Below, piece after piece: positions 33,724-43,273 of a stretch of DNA of 64,000 nucleotides. The stretch is from the NCBI GenBank assembly GCA_036787835.1, contig DAIQON010000002.1, forward strand, positions 1 through 64,000. The letters are read 5' to 3'. Under the pieces are notes generated by a model, which was not told where the DNA came from, did no database searches, and worked only from the letters and a program-made list of their open reading frames with translations. Origin of the DNA: DAIQON01 sp036787835 (GTDB taxonomy: Bacteria > Patescibacteriota > Saccharimonadia > Saccharimonadales > UBA4665). Each line of letters starts with the position of its first letter. Positions within the stretch are counted from its first letter, which is position 1. The position numbers and the translations under genes are program-made.

Positions 33724-35004
33724 CTAGTAATAAAAACTGTTCTCTTTTGCCTTGCCCACATAGATAGTGTCACCAAACTCAAGACCTTGACGATTAAGTT
33801 CGTGCAAGATGCCCATTCGCTTCATTATAACTTTAAGCCTGTTGATTGCCTCTTGGTTATCTAGGTCAGTACGACTGGCAAACTGCTCGATCTTGAGACC
33901 TGTAACAATAAAGCCACCGCTTTTGGTCTTTACAACCTCCCAAGCATCGGACTTGTCGGTAATTTTTAGTACAGGGATCGGATCTTCTTGGGCGACTTTA
34001 ACTTCAGGTGTAATTGCGTCCAGTTTGGCTTTTAATAGATACTTTAATTTATCTAAATTAGTACCGGCTTGAGCTGAGATAGGTAAAAAGTCAGTTTTTT
34101 TAGTAACGCAGGCTTTGAGCTGTTTGGTTTTTTCTTTAAGGAGCTGTTCGTCGACACCATCAATCTTATTAAGCACCACAAGCTCAGGTAGCTTGGCTAG
34201 TAGTGGACTGTAGGCCTTTAGTTCTTTACGGATTATCTTATAAGTTGCTGCTACATCCTCTTGATAAATGTCGACTAGGTGAACTATTAGTCTAGTTCGT
34301 TCGATATGCCTTAAGAACTCGTGACCTAGGCCTTTGCCTTTTGATGCGCCTTCGATTAATCCGGGAATGTCGGCAATTAAAAGAGAGTTAGACTTATCTA
34401 TGTCTACTACCCCTAAATTTGGTTTTAAGGTAGTGAACGGATAATCTGCTATCTCTGGCCGAGCATTACTTAGTCTAGATAAAAGCGTCGACTTACCGGC
34501 ATTTGGTAGCCCTACTAGACCTATGTCGGCAATGATCTTAAGCTCCAGTGTCAGCTCAACAACTTCTCCGGGTTCACCCTTTTCAGCAAAGTTAGGTGCT
34601 TGCCTAATCGACGATACAAAGTGAGCATTACCAAAACCTCCCTTACCGCCGTTTGCTATAATCTCGCGTTGCCCGTCGACTATTAAGTCGGCATAAATCT
34701 TGCCTGTAGAATCTGCTGCCTGCGTGCCAACTGGTACTTTAACGATTAAATCTGAAGCACTCCGCCCATGTTTTCGGCTGGTCCCGCCAGGTTGACCGCC
34801 ATCTGCAACAAGCTCTTTATTGTATCTAAAGGTAGCTAGTGTATTCTGATTCCTGCTGGCCTCCAAAACTACGTTGCCACCATTACCGCCGTCACCGCCG
34901 TCTGGTCCACCCTTATCTACATAACGCTCATGACGAAAACTACGCTTGCCATTTCCACCATTGCCAGCGCTAATCTTAACTTCAACCTTATCAACAAAAC
35001 TCAT
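33724..35004 (-). CDS. obg: Obg GTPase
   Basis: The 426-residue protein has the Gly-rich Obg domain (GPDGGDGGNGGNVVLEA, near 35-50), the GTPase domain with G1 GLPNAGKSTLL, G2 DYPFTTLKPNLG, G3 DIPGLIEGA and G4 NKID, and a C-terminal OCT domain (KSGGFIVTGLKIEQFASRTD). Obg is an essential ribosome-assembly GTPase. Length and motifs are complete. Confidence 0.98.
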   Translation of the reverse strand: MSFVDKVEVKISAGNGGNGKRSFRHERYVDKGGPDGGDGGNGGNVVLEASRNQNTLATFRYNKELVADGGQPGGTSRKHGRSASDLIVKVPVGTQAADSTGKIYADLIVDGQREIIANGGKGGFGNAHFVSSIRQAPNFAEKGEPGEVVELTLELKIIADIGLVGLPNAGKSTLLSRLSNARPEIADYPFTTLKPNLGVVDIDKSNSLLIADIPGLIEGASKGKGLGHEFLRHIERTRLIVHLVDIYQEDVAATYKIIRKELKAYSPLLAKLPELVVLNKIDGVDEQLLKEKTKQLKACVTKKTDFLPISAQAGTNLDKLKYLLKAKLDAITPEVKVAQEDPIPVLKITDKSDAWEVVKTKSGGFIVTGLKIEQFASRTDLDNQEAINRLKVIMKRMGILHELNRQGLEFGDTIYVGKAKENSFYY

Positions 35005-35049
35005 ATACTCTTCTTAGGTTAGAGGTCTTAGAGGGAACTGTCCAGCTAA

Positions 35050-36171
35050 TTAATGGCTTAGGTAATGTGGGAACTCACTAATTGGCACCCAGCCACTATA
35101 GCCAACCCGGCCCCAGCCGCCACCATCTCCGTAGTTATTCATGTCTGAATACTTAACCTGAGTACCATCAGGAGAAACAGCTTCAACGATTGCTACATGG
35201 CCTTGTCCACCTGCAGCAAATGGAGTCTGAGCAATTGCTCCAACCACTGGTATTGAACTAACATCCCAACCACTTGCCGAAGCATAATATGACCAAGAGC
35301 TAGCATTACCCCAGTTACTTGGAACACCTATTCTTGAAGCCACATACCAAGTACAGTAACCGTAGTCATAGCCATTTGAGCCATAAGTTGGGCCACCCCA
35401 ACTTGACAGTAGCCCAGCGGCACCACCACCAGCGCTGGCTATTGCAGCAGAAGAATTTTGAATCGTCCCGTTTGGTATTATGATTTGTTCGCCGGGGTAA
35501 ATGCCGCTAATTTCGGCATCATTGTAGGCAATAATCTGACTTTGGTCAGCACCATATTTTGCGGCCAAGCTTTGCGCTGTATCCCCAGCTTTTACGGTAT
35601 AAACAATCCCGCTGACAGGTGGGATTACTAAACTTTGGCCTGGAGCAACATTTCCGCTATTGAGATTGTTAGACCACATTATGCTCTCGCTAGTAACGCC
35701 GAATCGTTGGGCAAGTGAGGCTACGGTGTCACCAGAGGCAGTTGTGTAACTGGTAATATTGGCTCTGGATTTTAATGACGTTTGGCTTATCTGGGGTTTG
35801 GATACTACGTTATCTGTAGTTGAAGCTTGGGCAATTTCTGCCGCCTGGGTTTCAGCCTGGTTACTAATTGCTGTAGTTTCCGGTAAGTTATCTACTTGGG
35901 CTACGGTTAAGGCAATATTTGCTGAGGCTACTTGGTCAAGAGGATTACCAACTAAAGAACTTGAGCTAGTACTACTCGAGGAACTTAATTGGCTTGTGCT
36001 GGTGGCTGCAGTTGGTTTTTGAACTACAAAGCTAATAATCGCAACTAGAATAATGACGTTTGACAGCAACAAACCTACCCTAGTTAATCGCTTCCGAGTA
36101 GAGCGGCGCTTCAGCTTCATTCGCCACTTATGAAAAACACGCTTCGACTGAACAGTTGAAGACACTTCCAA
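35050..36171 (-). CDS. Cell-wall hydrolase: membrane anchor, two LysM, CHAP domain
   Basis: Counting from TTG 36171 (373 residues): a basic N-terminus, a membrane helix (about 32-50), a Ser/Thr stalk, LysM repeats at about 139-184 and 190-233, and a C-terminal CHAP domain (about 265-370) with catalytic C273 in YGYCTWY and H325 in GQGHVAIVE. LysM binds peptidoglycan and CHAP cuts its peptides or amide bond, so this acts outside on the wall in growth or division. The start is doubtful: the frame extends 22 codons upstream, where a strong AGGAG sits 6 nt before an in-frame ATA, and the TTG has no good ribosome site. Confidence 0.88.
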   Translation of the reverse strand: MEVSSTVQSKRVFHKWRMKLKRRSTRKRLTRVGLLLSNVIILVAIISFVVQKPTAATSTSQLSSSSSTSSSSLVGNPLDQVASANIALTVAQVDNLPETTAISNQAETQAAEIAQASTTDNVVSKPQISQTSLKSRANITSYTTASGDTVASLAQRFGVTSESIMWSNNLNSGNVAPGQSLVIPPVSGIVYTVKAGDTAQSLAAKYGADQSQIIAYNDAEISGIYPGEQIIIPNGTIQNSSAAIASAGGGAAGLLSSWGGPTYGSNGYDYGYCTWYVASRIGVPSNWGNASSWSYYASASGWDVSSIPVVGAIAQTPFAAGGQGHVAIVEAVSPDGTQVKYSDMNNYGDGGGWGRVGYSGWVPISEFPHYLSH

Positions 36172-36579
36172 ACGGCGCTTTGGCCGTGCGGCTACAAGTT
36201 GTGGTGTATTTATCGACTTCTCCTGCTCAAATTCATCTTATGAGCATTGTTATTTTGACTATACCGAGATTTTATATAAACGACTGATTAAAATGCGTTT
36301 ACGACTGTTACGAATAGGATTATCTCGGTCAACAAGTCATTGCTCTAAATGATAGCAAATCGGTGACTTATATGCAACATTCTAGTGACCATTTTCTGAT
36401 ATACCTTAATCTGTTAGACCTTTTAATTTAGTACCAATTTTGTAGCCGGCTTAATTGGTTAAAGAATCTGACCAAATTGTGACTCCGATCATTGACATAC
36501 TATACAAAGTAAACTTTTGATTTGGCTAAAGCCTACCATGCGAGCTACAATCATATTAATAAAGAGGGGCAAAATAGTT
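36172..36579. other. 408-nt divergent intergenic region, promoter for the MFS gene
   Basis: This AT-rich gap separates the wall hydrolase from the MFS exporter. TTGACA (36492-36497) and TTTGAT (36516-36521) with an 18-bp spacer are a plausible exporter promoter, about 55 nt before its ribosome site. The low-coordinate end encodes the probable N-terminal extension of the wall hydrolase. I see no RNA gene. Confidence 0.45.
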
Positions 36580-38031
36580 ATGGCTAATAAGAAAAAGAAG
36601 TCTACTAATCATTGGATCATTTTGGTGATCCTAGCTCTGGCACAGTTTATGGTCGTGCTAGATGTATCGATCGTAAACGTAATGCTACCGTCTGTACAGC
36701 ACGCATTTCATCTAACTGAGTCGAATCTACAGTGGATAATTACCGCATATAGCCTAACCTTCGGTGGATTCCTACTACTTGGCGGACGCGCAGCTGACCT
36801 TTACGGAAGACGACGAGTCTTTCTGGCTGGAGTTATAGTCTTCACTATTGCGTCGCTTCTTGATGGCCTGTCCCAATCAGGCGGAATGCTAATTTCACTC
36901 CGTGCCGTCCAAGGACTGGCTGGCGCTTTCATGTCACCGGCAGCGCTATCTATTGTGCTGGTTACTTACCGTGAAGGTCACGAGCGTAACCTTGCCCTAT
37001 CTGTATGGGGTGCGGTTGCCGCCGGTGGTGCAGCAGTCGGCGTTCTTCTTGGCGGAATAATTACCCAGTATTTTGGCTGGCGTTGGAACTTCTTTATTAA
37101 TGTCCCGGTTGGTGTATTTGTATTCATTATGGCGAGTAGGCTAGTTGCTAAGCACGAAGCAGAGGAACGAGATAGTTCGCTAGACCTACCTGGTGCCGTT
37201 ACTATCACTGGCGGTCTTATGATGTTGGTTTACGCCCTAGTTAAAGCTCCAGCATCTGGCTGGACTAGTAAGACAAGTCTTGTCTACTTTGCGATTTCAC
37301 TGGCCCTGATAATTGCCTTCATTATTAATGAAAGCCGCGTCAAACATCCGCTAATCCCGCTTTCTATATTCAAGATTAGAAACCTTAGTGGTGCTGACTT
37401 AATTCAGTTCTCAACCGCCGCCGGGCTGTTCTCAGTCTTCTTCTTCTGTACTCTTTACTTCCAAGAGGTACTCGGATATACCGCTGTTAGAACCGGAGTG
37501 GCTTTCTTGCCTATCCCAATAACAATTGCAATTGTTGCTACTAATGTACCGAAAATAATCCAAAAGGTCGGCTACCGTAAGGTTTTAATAGTCGCTCCAT
37601 TAATTAGTGCTACTGGTCTATTCATGCTTGGTCACATACCAGTTAATGGTGGTTACTGGACGCACATTTTGCCAGGACTTTTGGTAATGGCAGTTGGCCT
37701 TGGTTCAACTTTCGTAAGCGTACTTATTGCTGCTACTAGCGGCATCCCCGGTCATTTATCTGGACTTGCTTCAGGTCTAGTTAACACCGCTCAGCAAGTT
37801 GGAGGGGCACTAGGAATTGCAGTTTTGACAGGAATTGCTACATCATCAACCGTCAGATACCTATCTCATCAGGCACATCCTCAGACTGCCGTTGCCGCAG
37901 CAACAGTTCACGGCTTCCATGTTGGTTTCTTCGTCGCTTGTGGCTTCTCAATAGTTGCTTCATTGCTTGCAATCTTCGTAGTAAAACAAACTCATGTTAA
38001 AGCTCCCGCTGAAGCAGCAGTAGATCTTTAG
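36580..38031 (+). CDS. MFS drug exporter, DHA2 (14-helix, EmrB/QacA) family
   Basis: Starting at ATG 36580 (483 residues), the protein opens MANKKKKSTNHWIILVILAL and contains the family motifs LDVSIVNVMLPS in helix 1, LLGGRAADLYGRRRVF (motif A) and the motif C-like helix ALSVWGAVAAGGAAVGVLLG. About 14 helices can be counted. DHA2 members export drugs, dyes or organic acids by proton exchange. Another in-frame ATG 63 nt upstream lacks a ribosome site, while AGAGGGG precedes 36580. No regulator gene is adjacent. Confidence 0.92.
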   Translation: MANKKKKSTNHWIILVILALAQFMVVLDVSIVNVMLPSVQHAFHLTESNLQWIITAYSLTFGGFLLLGGRAADLYGRRRVFLAGVIVFTIASLLDGLSQSGGMLISLRAVQGLAGAFMSPAALSIVLVTYREGHERNLALSVWGAVAAGGAAVGVLLGGIITQYFGWRWNFFINVPVGVFVFIMASRLVAKHEAEERDSSLDLPGAVTITGGLMMLVYALVKAPASGWTSKTSLVYFAISLALIIAFIINESRVKHPLIPLSIFKIRNLSGADLIQFSTAAGLFSVFFFCTLYFQEVLGYTAVRTGVAFLPIPITIAIVATNVPKIIQKVGYRKVLIVAPLISATGLFMLGHIPVNGGYWTHILPGLLVMAVGLGSTFVSVLIAATSGIPGHLSGLASGLVNTAQQVGGALGIAVLTGIATSSTVRYLSHQAHPQTAVAAATVHGFHVGFFVACGFSIVASLLAIFVVKQTHVKAPAEAAVDL

Positions 38032-38065
38032 GAGTTAGCATAAACTTATTCTTCAATCTATCAGT

Positions 38066-38329
38066 TTATTTATAGACATCTTTCCTGTGCCGAACTTTAG
38101 TTACTTGAACAATCTTAACTCCATCGTCAATAACATATAGGATGCGATAAACACCTTGTCTGCCTCTATATTCTTCTCTGGAAGATAATTTTATTGCCCA
38201 AGTTGGTCGAGGATTAAACCCTAACGAGTTTATCTTATCCATAATCCTTTTTAGGTCAAGCTTAGGTATTTTTCTGGAGTCTTTCCTGATCACAACAGGC
38301 AAGATAAGAACCTTATAGGAGGCCGTCAT
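38066..38329 (-). CDS. RelE/ParE-type toxin
   Basis: The 87-residue protein has the RelE fold pattern: an N-terminal strand, two helices rich in Lys (KIPKLDLKRIMDKIN), then strands with WAIKLSSREEYRGRQGVYRILY and a basic end VTKVRHRKDVYK. In this family such proteins cut mRNA on the ribosome or poison gyrase. The gene overlaps the antitoxin gene by 17 nt on the same strand, in antitoxin-first order. Arg and Lys needed for activity are present, so it appears functional. Confidence 0.85.
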   Translation of the reverse strand: MTASYKVLILPVVIRKDSRKIPKLDLKRIMDKINSLGFNPRPTWAIKLSSREEYRGRQGVYRILYVIDDGVKIVQVTKVRHRKDVYK

Positions 38330-38543
38330 CTTTTAACTCTTGAAGAGCTCTCTCGTAACTTAAAGGTTTTTCACCTTCAGCTAGACGTGAACGAATCAAA
38401 GTAATATCTTCCAGGTCTTCTGCTAACTGGGCATCCATTGCTTCATTCATTAAGCTAGAAATAGACTGTCCCGTCTCAACCGCACGAAGCTTAAAGGTCA
38501 TATACTTCTTACTATCTAGGTATAAAGTAGCTTTTGTAGTCAT
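38313..38543 (-). CDS. Ribbon-helix-helix antitoxin
   Basis: The 76-residue protein begins with a strand (TTKATLYLDSKKYMTFKL) and a helix-turn-helix of the RHH type (SISSLMNEAMDAQL), then an acidic C-terminal part (ALQELKDDGLL) that would wrap the toxin. RHH antitoxins bind their own promoter as dimers and repress the operon. Confidence 0.82.
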   Translation of the reverse strand: MTTKATLYLDSKKYMTFKLRAVETGQSISSLMNEAMDAQLAEDLEDITLIRSRLAEGEKPLSYERALQELKDDGLL

Positions 38544-38656
38544 AACACCATTTTAATGTTTTACTGTCATAATGTCAATATATTACTAATATATTTATTG
38601 TTATAAAACAATAGACACGCGACTTGAAAGCTTGGCTAAGGAGCCGTTTACTTAGC

Positions 38657-39706
38657 CTACTGCTGAGAGCAAAGTTTGTGGCAATACTGTGCAGTATTAG
38701 CCTGTTGCACTGCTAGAGTACTGCTGAAATAAGTAGTCCCATCATCACCAGTAACAAAGTATAGCCAGGATGTTGATGCTGGGTGAGTCGTCGCATATAG
38801 CGAACTCTGACTAATAGTACTAATTGGCGTTGGTGGCAGTCCGGTATGGATTAGGGTGTTGTATGGCGAATCATACGTAAGGCTTGGTGTATTGCCCGCA
38901 ACAATCGCACCATAGTTTGCCGTAACATCAGAACCAAGAGTTGACCCAGCTTTTAGTCGGCTCAAAAAGACCTGTGCGACCTGTGTTTGATCGGCCGGCT
39001 TACTCACCTCTTGATTAACTATGGAGGTTAGAGTTATGCCTTCATAGGTAGATAGTCCCTCAGAAGCAAAACTAGCCTGTACGGCTGGAGTTAACTTCTG
39101 ACCCATTTCGTTAAGCGATTCAGTAATAATATCGCTCAGAGGTGTCGTTGCAGTCCGCTCAAATGAATCTGGCCATAACATTCCCTCTAAAGTCTTGGTA
39201 CCACTTGGAACAAAACTCATGACCGGTAAATCGGCGTACTGGGCGGGATCTAGGGCCGATGACACTTGACTCGGCGAATAGCCGTCATTGATTAAACTAG
39301 CGCTTATTTGATCTATCCTTTTGCCTGGCAATATAGTCACTAGGTCTGTGGTAATCTTACCGCTACTAATAACACCTACTATTTGCGGAGTTGACTGGTT
39401 TGGCGATAGTGCGTATGTACCTGCCTGTAGACTATTGTTTAGCCCTTTTGAATGGACGTAGAGTTGTGTTGCCCAGGAACTTCTGACCAGATGCTTAGTT
39501 TCTAGCTTGTCAGCAATCTGTTTTACTGAGCTACCAGGTGCAATATTAAATATCTGGACCGTCGCTGAATCACTGACTGGCTTTAACCTTTCATCATATA
39601 TCTTACGCACAGCTATGCTACCAAATATGAACAAAAGAACTAAAGACAGTAAGAGGAACCAGACCCTCCGAGGTACTCTTCTTGTTTTTTTACCTGATTT
39701 ATACAT
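38657..39706 (-). CDS. mltG: Endolytic murein transglycosylase MltG
   Basis: The 349-residue protein has one N-terminal membrane helix (about 15-34), a LysM-like segment (IFNIAPGSSVKQIADKL) and the YceG/MltG catalytic domain with LTSIVNQEVSKP (catalytic Glu), GSDVTANYG and YNTLIHTGLPPTPIS. MltG cleaves nascent glycan strands at the outer membrane face and sets their length. It is in one run with ruvX (22 nt). Confidence 0.93.
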   Translation of the reverse strand: MYKSGKKTRRVPRRVWFLLLSLVLLFIFGSIAVRKIYDERLKPVSDSATVQIFNIAPGSSVKQIADKLETKHLVRSSWATQLYVHSKGLNNSLQAGTYALSPNQSTPQIVGVISSGKITTDLVTILPGKRIDQISASLINDGYSPSQVSSALDPAQYADLPVMSFVPSGTKTLEGMLWPDSFERTATTPLSDIITESLNEMGQKLTPAVQASFASEGLSTYEGITLTSIVNQEVSKPADQTQVAQVFLSRLKAGSTLGSDVTANYGAIVAGNTPSLTYDSPYNTLIHTGLPPTPISTISQSSLYATTHPASTSWLYFVTGDDGTTYFSSTLAVQQANTAQYCHKLCSQQ

Positions 39707-39728
39707 AGTAAGTAGTTAATTATCCCGA

Positions 39729-40154
39729 CTAAAAGTTATCTTTAATATAATCTTCCAAGATGTAACAGGCTGCCAGTTTGTCAACGTCAGGCTTACTATA
39801 TATTTTACCACGTGCTGACAGTTCTTCCTTGGCTTTAACAGATGTGAGTGCCTCGTCTTGGAAGACGATTTCTAGGCCAGTCTGCTCTTCTATAGCTTTG
39901 GCAAGTTCTTTTACTACCACAGTCTGATCAGTATCTTGACTGTCCAGCCCTCTAGGTAGACCGCTTACAATAGTCTGAACATTCAGCTCGGCTATTAAGA
40001 CGTTCAGCTTATCTAAAAAGGTATCATCGAGAGTAAGGGTTACTAGTGGACTAGGCATTCTTACGTCTGCCCGTGCGACAGCAACACCGACTCGCTTAGC
40101 ACCAATATCTAGGGCTAATATATGTATATTTTCTCTAATGGGAGGCATTTGCAC
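39729..40154 (-). CDS. ruvX: RuvX/YqgF-family nuclease
   Basis: The 141-residue RNase H-like protein has LALDIGAKRVGVAVA with the first catalytic Asp, VSGLPRGLD, FQDEALTSVKA with the Glu, and KPDVDKLAACYILEDYI with the last Asp. The family acts in 16S rRNA 5'-end processing and possibly Holliday-junction resolution. The first possible start (GTG 40154) overlaps the preceding gene by 20 nt; the ATG two codons later is equally possible. Confidence 0.9.
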   Translation of the reverse strand: MQMPPIRENIHILALDIGAKRVGVAVARADVRMPSPLVTLTLDDTFLDKLNVLIAELNVQTIVSGLPRGLDSQDTDQTVVVKELAKAIEEQTGLEIVFQDEALTSVKAKEELSARGKIYSKPDVDKLAACYILEDYIKDNF

Positions 40155-41886
40155 CGCTATTAGTAGGTTTGGCGATAAAGACTGTTATCTTGCTGGTATT
40201 TGTTGGGGCAGTAGATACATAGAATGGACTTAACTTAACTACTACATTTGTTACGTGTGCATCCTGACCAATTGTTGCCTGTATTTCGGCGCTCTTCTTG
40301 CCTGCGGCCTGTTGCTTTATAGTAGTAACACTGATATTTGGACCAACGACGGCAGTAGTTTGCATAGTTAATGCCGTTGGCGAGCCATTACTACTGAAAC
40401 TAGCAGTGCTTAGTCCATTATTTAGAATGCTCTGGTTAGACCCTTCCTGGGTGGTAATTGCGCTATTAAGCAAAGTGTTTAGATCGCTTTGCCTGGCACC
40501 ATACATAGTGTAATTTACGGTCTCAGTAACGGATACACTACTTGCAGTAGCTCCTGCTGATTGATTCGGTGTAATTGTTGGTGTGCCGGCGTTAAATGTG
40601 TCCTGAATTGGATAGTAATTATTCTGGGTTAGCTGAGTAGTTAGGTCCTGCTTGGCTCCAGGCGTATTAGTCACAATCTTGTTTTCGGCTGTGGTTATAT
40701 CTGTCTGACTGACAACAGTGACGACCTGATCAGTTCCGCCGCTGGTCGAACCACTGGCACTTACTTGTGAGTAGCCAGGCGCAGTAAAGTTAGCATTGTT
40801 TAGGTTATAGTTGGCGCCGCCGTTTTGAGCAGTTATGTCAATATTTGACCCACCGCCGGGTGTCTGGCCAACCCAATTACAATTGTGATTATGAGTAGAG
40901 GTAGCAAAGCTAGTATCCTGTTGAGTAATAAACGTTAGGCCACCAGAAGATATACCTGTCCCTGCAGGGACATCGTTAGGTTGAGTTCCACTACAGGCTC
41001 CAGCACTCATTGTCACCGTACCACTAGCTTTCTGTCCGTTGTTCTGCTGGCCAGTAGCATTAGTTGTTGCGGTATAGGTTTTGGTTTCACTAACCTGCTT
41101 TGCTGGAACGGTGTTGGTTGAAGGATCAAGATTTTTAGCGGTAGTACTGAGGTTCACATTGGTTGAAGTGTTGACGTTTGATGCATCGGTTTGAACATAG
41201 ATTGTGGCTTTAGGTAGAGTCTTTAGTAATATAAGCCCTCCAACTATAAGAATAACCAGGGCTATCAGGCCAATAATTAACCACTTTCTGAACCTTTCGA
41301 AGTTAGGAACTTTTAAGTTCTTGTCTTTCTTGGATTTTTTGGCTTCTGCCTTCGTGGGTTTTGCCGCCCCATCCCTAGTCGGAGCAGCCTCATTGGAACT
41401 AGAGCTTGGTTCGTCATCAAGATCTATGGTTTCAACACCGTCATCTACAGGAGCATTCGCGTCCTTAAGCTTTTTGGCAGCTAGAACACCTACTGGAGCT
41501 GCGGCTAAAGCCGCTAGATCAACATCGTCGGGGTCGTCTGTGGTTATTGGGATTGAGTCTTCTTCGTTAGCCTCAACAACTGATTCGTTCATCGTTGGAG
41601 CGACTGGGATTTCTGGCTTTGAAGACAACGTCTTTGCTACGTATAAGCCAACTGACCCAGCTAAAGGTAAAAGACTAGATTCGGTAGTAATGAGAACCAG
41701 ATTTTTGCCGGCATTATCTGTTTTCAATTTCAAAAGCTTCATGTTCACTACACTTTGGAAAACTGCGGCGCGCTTAGGTAAAACTAGGGCAACGAGCTTC
41801 TTTTTTGAGCTAAGTACTTTATCTATGACGGTTGTTATTTCGTCGTCGACATCGATATAAATAGTATCTTTTGCAGCTTCAGCCAT
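40135..41886 (-). CDS. Membrane protein with acidic linker and baseplate-J-like repeats (583 aa)
   Basis: Residues 1-90 form a small alpha/beta cytoplasmic domain (TIYIDVDDEITTVIDKVL; KKLVALVLPKRA), 91-200 are a disordered acidic then Lys-rich linker, one membrane helix lies at about 202-221, and about 360 residues are outside, rich in T, N, S and V, with strands recalling the baseplate-J/PilN-adjacent secreted domains of CPR genomes. It directly follows the FtsA/PilM-like gene (2-nt gap), so they probably act together at the membrane. Function unknown; a division or pilus scaffold is possible. Confidence 0.6.
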   Translation of the reverse strand: MAEAAKDTIYIDVDDEITTVIDKVLSSKKKLVALVLPKRAAVFQSVVNMKLLKLKTDNAGKNLVLITTESSLLPLAGSVGLYVAKTLSSKPEIPVAPTMNESVVEANEEDSIPITTDDPDDVDLAALAAAPVGVLAAKKLKDANAPVDDGVETIDLDDEPSSSSNEAAPTRDGAAKPTKAEAKKSKKDKNLKVPNFERFRKWLIIGLIALVILIVGGLILLKTLPKATIYVQTDASNVNTSTNVNLSTTAKNLDPSTNTVPAKQVSETKTYTATTNATGQQNNGQKASGTVTMSAGACSGTQPNDVPAGTGISSGGLTFITQQDTSFATSTHNHNCNWVGQTPGGGSNIDITAQNGGANYNLNNANFTAPGYSQVSASGSTSGGTDQVVTVVSQTDITTAENKIVTNTPGAKQDLTTQLTQNNYYPIQDTFNAGTPTITPNQSAGATASSVSVTETVNYTMYGARQSDLNTLLNSAITTQEGSNQSILNNGLSTASFSSNGSPTALTMQTTAVVGPNISVTTIKQQAAGKKSAEIQATIGQDAHVTNVVVKLSPFYVSTAPTNTSKITVFIAKPTNSGANASH

Positions 41887-41888
41887 TT

Positions 41889-43214
41889 TTATACACTCAA
41901 CATTTTATCTAGTTTATCTCTTATTGATCCTTCATTACCGCCGCTAAATTGGGCTGTGTCCATACCGACCCGCAGTAGTCCCATGGCAGTAATAAACGTA
42001 TGGTCAGTTACCTTACCGGTTTGATCAATAATACCGGCGACTTGTTCTGGTCGTATATGATGAACAGTTGGTTTTCGGGTAAAAGGCAGGCTCTTATACC
42101 AATCTGTTTGTTCCAGGGTATCTAGGACCATATCTAGTGATGAACCTCCACCACAAAGAAACATTCGATGAGGCAGATGGTCAAGTTTTTCGAACTCACC
42201 TAGAGCTAATTCAATTCCGCTGACCCAGGTATCGGCCGTCTTTTTAACAGCTGCTTCAATCGCTGGGCGTTTTTGACTAGATATATCGTCAGACGAAAGC
42301 TTTAATTTAAGTTCTTCGGCTTGTTCAAAGCTAACACCTAGTTCCCGTTCAATACCACGAGTAAAAGCTCGACCACCAATACCGAACATTTTGGTACCCT
42401 GAACTCCGCCGTCAGTGATCACGGCAATATCTGAGGTGCCGCCACCGACATCCATTAAGATGGCATTCAAGTTCTGGCTCGAATCGTTTCCAATAACTGC
42501 TCTAGATACTGCAAATGGTTCAGCGGCAACGGCTAACAGGTCAAGGTCTAGCTCCTGAGCGGTTTTTTCGATAGCTGCGATATGAATCAGTGGAGCAAAT
42601 GCAGTATATAACTGTACCGTGACATCTTTACCTTGAAATCCTATAGGGTTGTTGACTGGGTAGCTGTCGATTTCAATACTTACAAGGGCACTGTTGACAA
42701 GTCTAACGTCAACATTCTTACCGCCAAGCTCCCAAGCAAGCTGTTCTTTTGCCCGTTTTTCGGCTCGTTCTTGGACAATGCTAATAATCTTTTCCATCTC
42801 AGGAATATCTATAGGTGTTGTGGAATCTTTTCTGGCTATTTTAACTGTGGTAGTCGTGCCTTTAACCAGCTCACCAGCAATACCAATTATTGCTGTTCGG
42901 GCGCTAACGCCTGCCTGAGCTTCAGCTTCAGTTAAAGCCTTGTCACAGTTTTCAACAACTGCCGCAATGTCAGCAATGGCTCCCGCCTGCATATCTGTTA
43001 AGGCTTGATGGGCACGACCGACACCAATAATTTCTACGGTGCCAGGATTTTCGGTCGAAGCTTTACCAATTAGGGCTTTGACGTACTCTGTCCCAATATC
43101 TAAGCCGACCAGATATTGGTCAGATTGTTTACGAGTTTTGGCAATAACAGATGAGCCGGCTCGTGAGGCTTTTTTTGCAACATTACTAGTACTAGCTTTA
43201 AGTTTCGCAAGCAT
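41889..43214 (-). CDS. FtsA/PilM-type actin-like ATPase
   Basis: The 441-residue protein has the actin-fold signatures YLVGLDIGTEYVKALIG (phosphate 1), ILMDVGGGTSDIAVI (phosphate 2), MFLCGGGSSL (adenosine) and an SHS2-type insertion (IGIAGELVKGTTTTV). FtsA tethers FtsZ to the membrane; PilM links pilus motor parts. It lacks FtsA's obvious C-terminal amphipathic helix but ends with a basic helix (SIRDKLDKMLSV). The N-terminus is basic. The partner is the membrane protein following 2 nt later. I cannot decide between FtsA and PilM. Confidence 0.8.
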   Translation of the reverse strand: MLAKLKASTSNVAKKASRAGSSVIAKTRKQSDQYLVGLDIGTEYVKALIGKASTENPGTVEIIGVGRAHQALTDMQAGAIADIAAVVENCDKALTEAEAQAGVSARTAIIGIAGELVKGTTTTVKIARKDSTTPIDIPEMEKIISIVQERAEKRAKEQLAWELGGKNVDVRLVNSALVSIEIDSYPVNNPIGFQGKDVTVQLYTAFAPLIHIAAIEKTAQELDLDLLAVAAEPFAVSRAVIGNDSSQNLNAILMDVGGGTSDIAVITDGGVQGTKMFGIGGRAFTRGIERELGVSFEQAEELKLKLSSDDISSQKRPAIEAAVKKTADTWVSGIELALGEFEKLDHLPHRMFLCGGGSSLDMVLDTLEQTDWYKSLPFTRKPTVHHIRPEQVAGIIDQTGKVTDHTFITAMGLLRVGMDTAQFSGGNEGSIRDKLDKMLSV

Positions 43215-43273
43215 ATGCTTAATTTTATCACAGGCGTGCTGGATATTAACTGAGGTATTTTAGGATTTATTAA

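Noticed and set aside
41204..41860. 218-codon plus-strand frame
   Set aside because: It is antisense to the 583-residue membrane protein; its length comes from the biased codons of the acidic linker.
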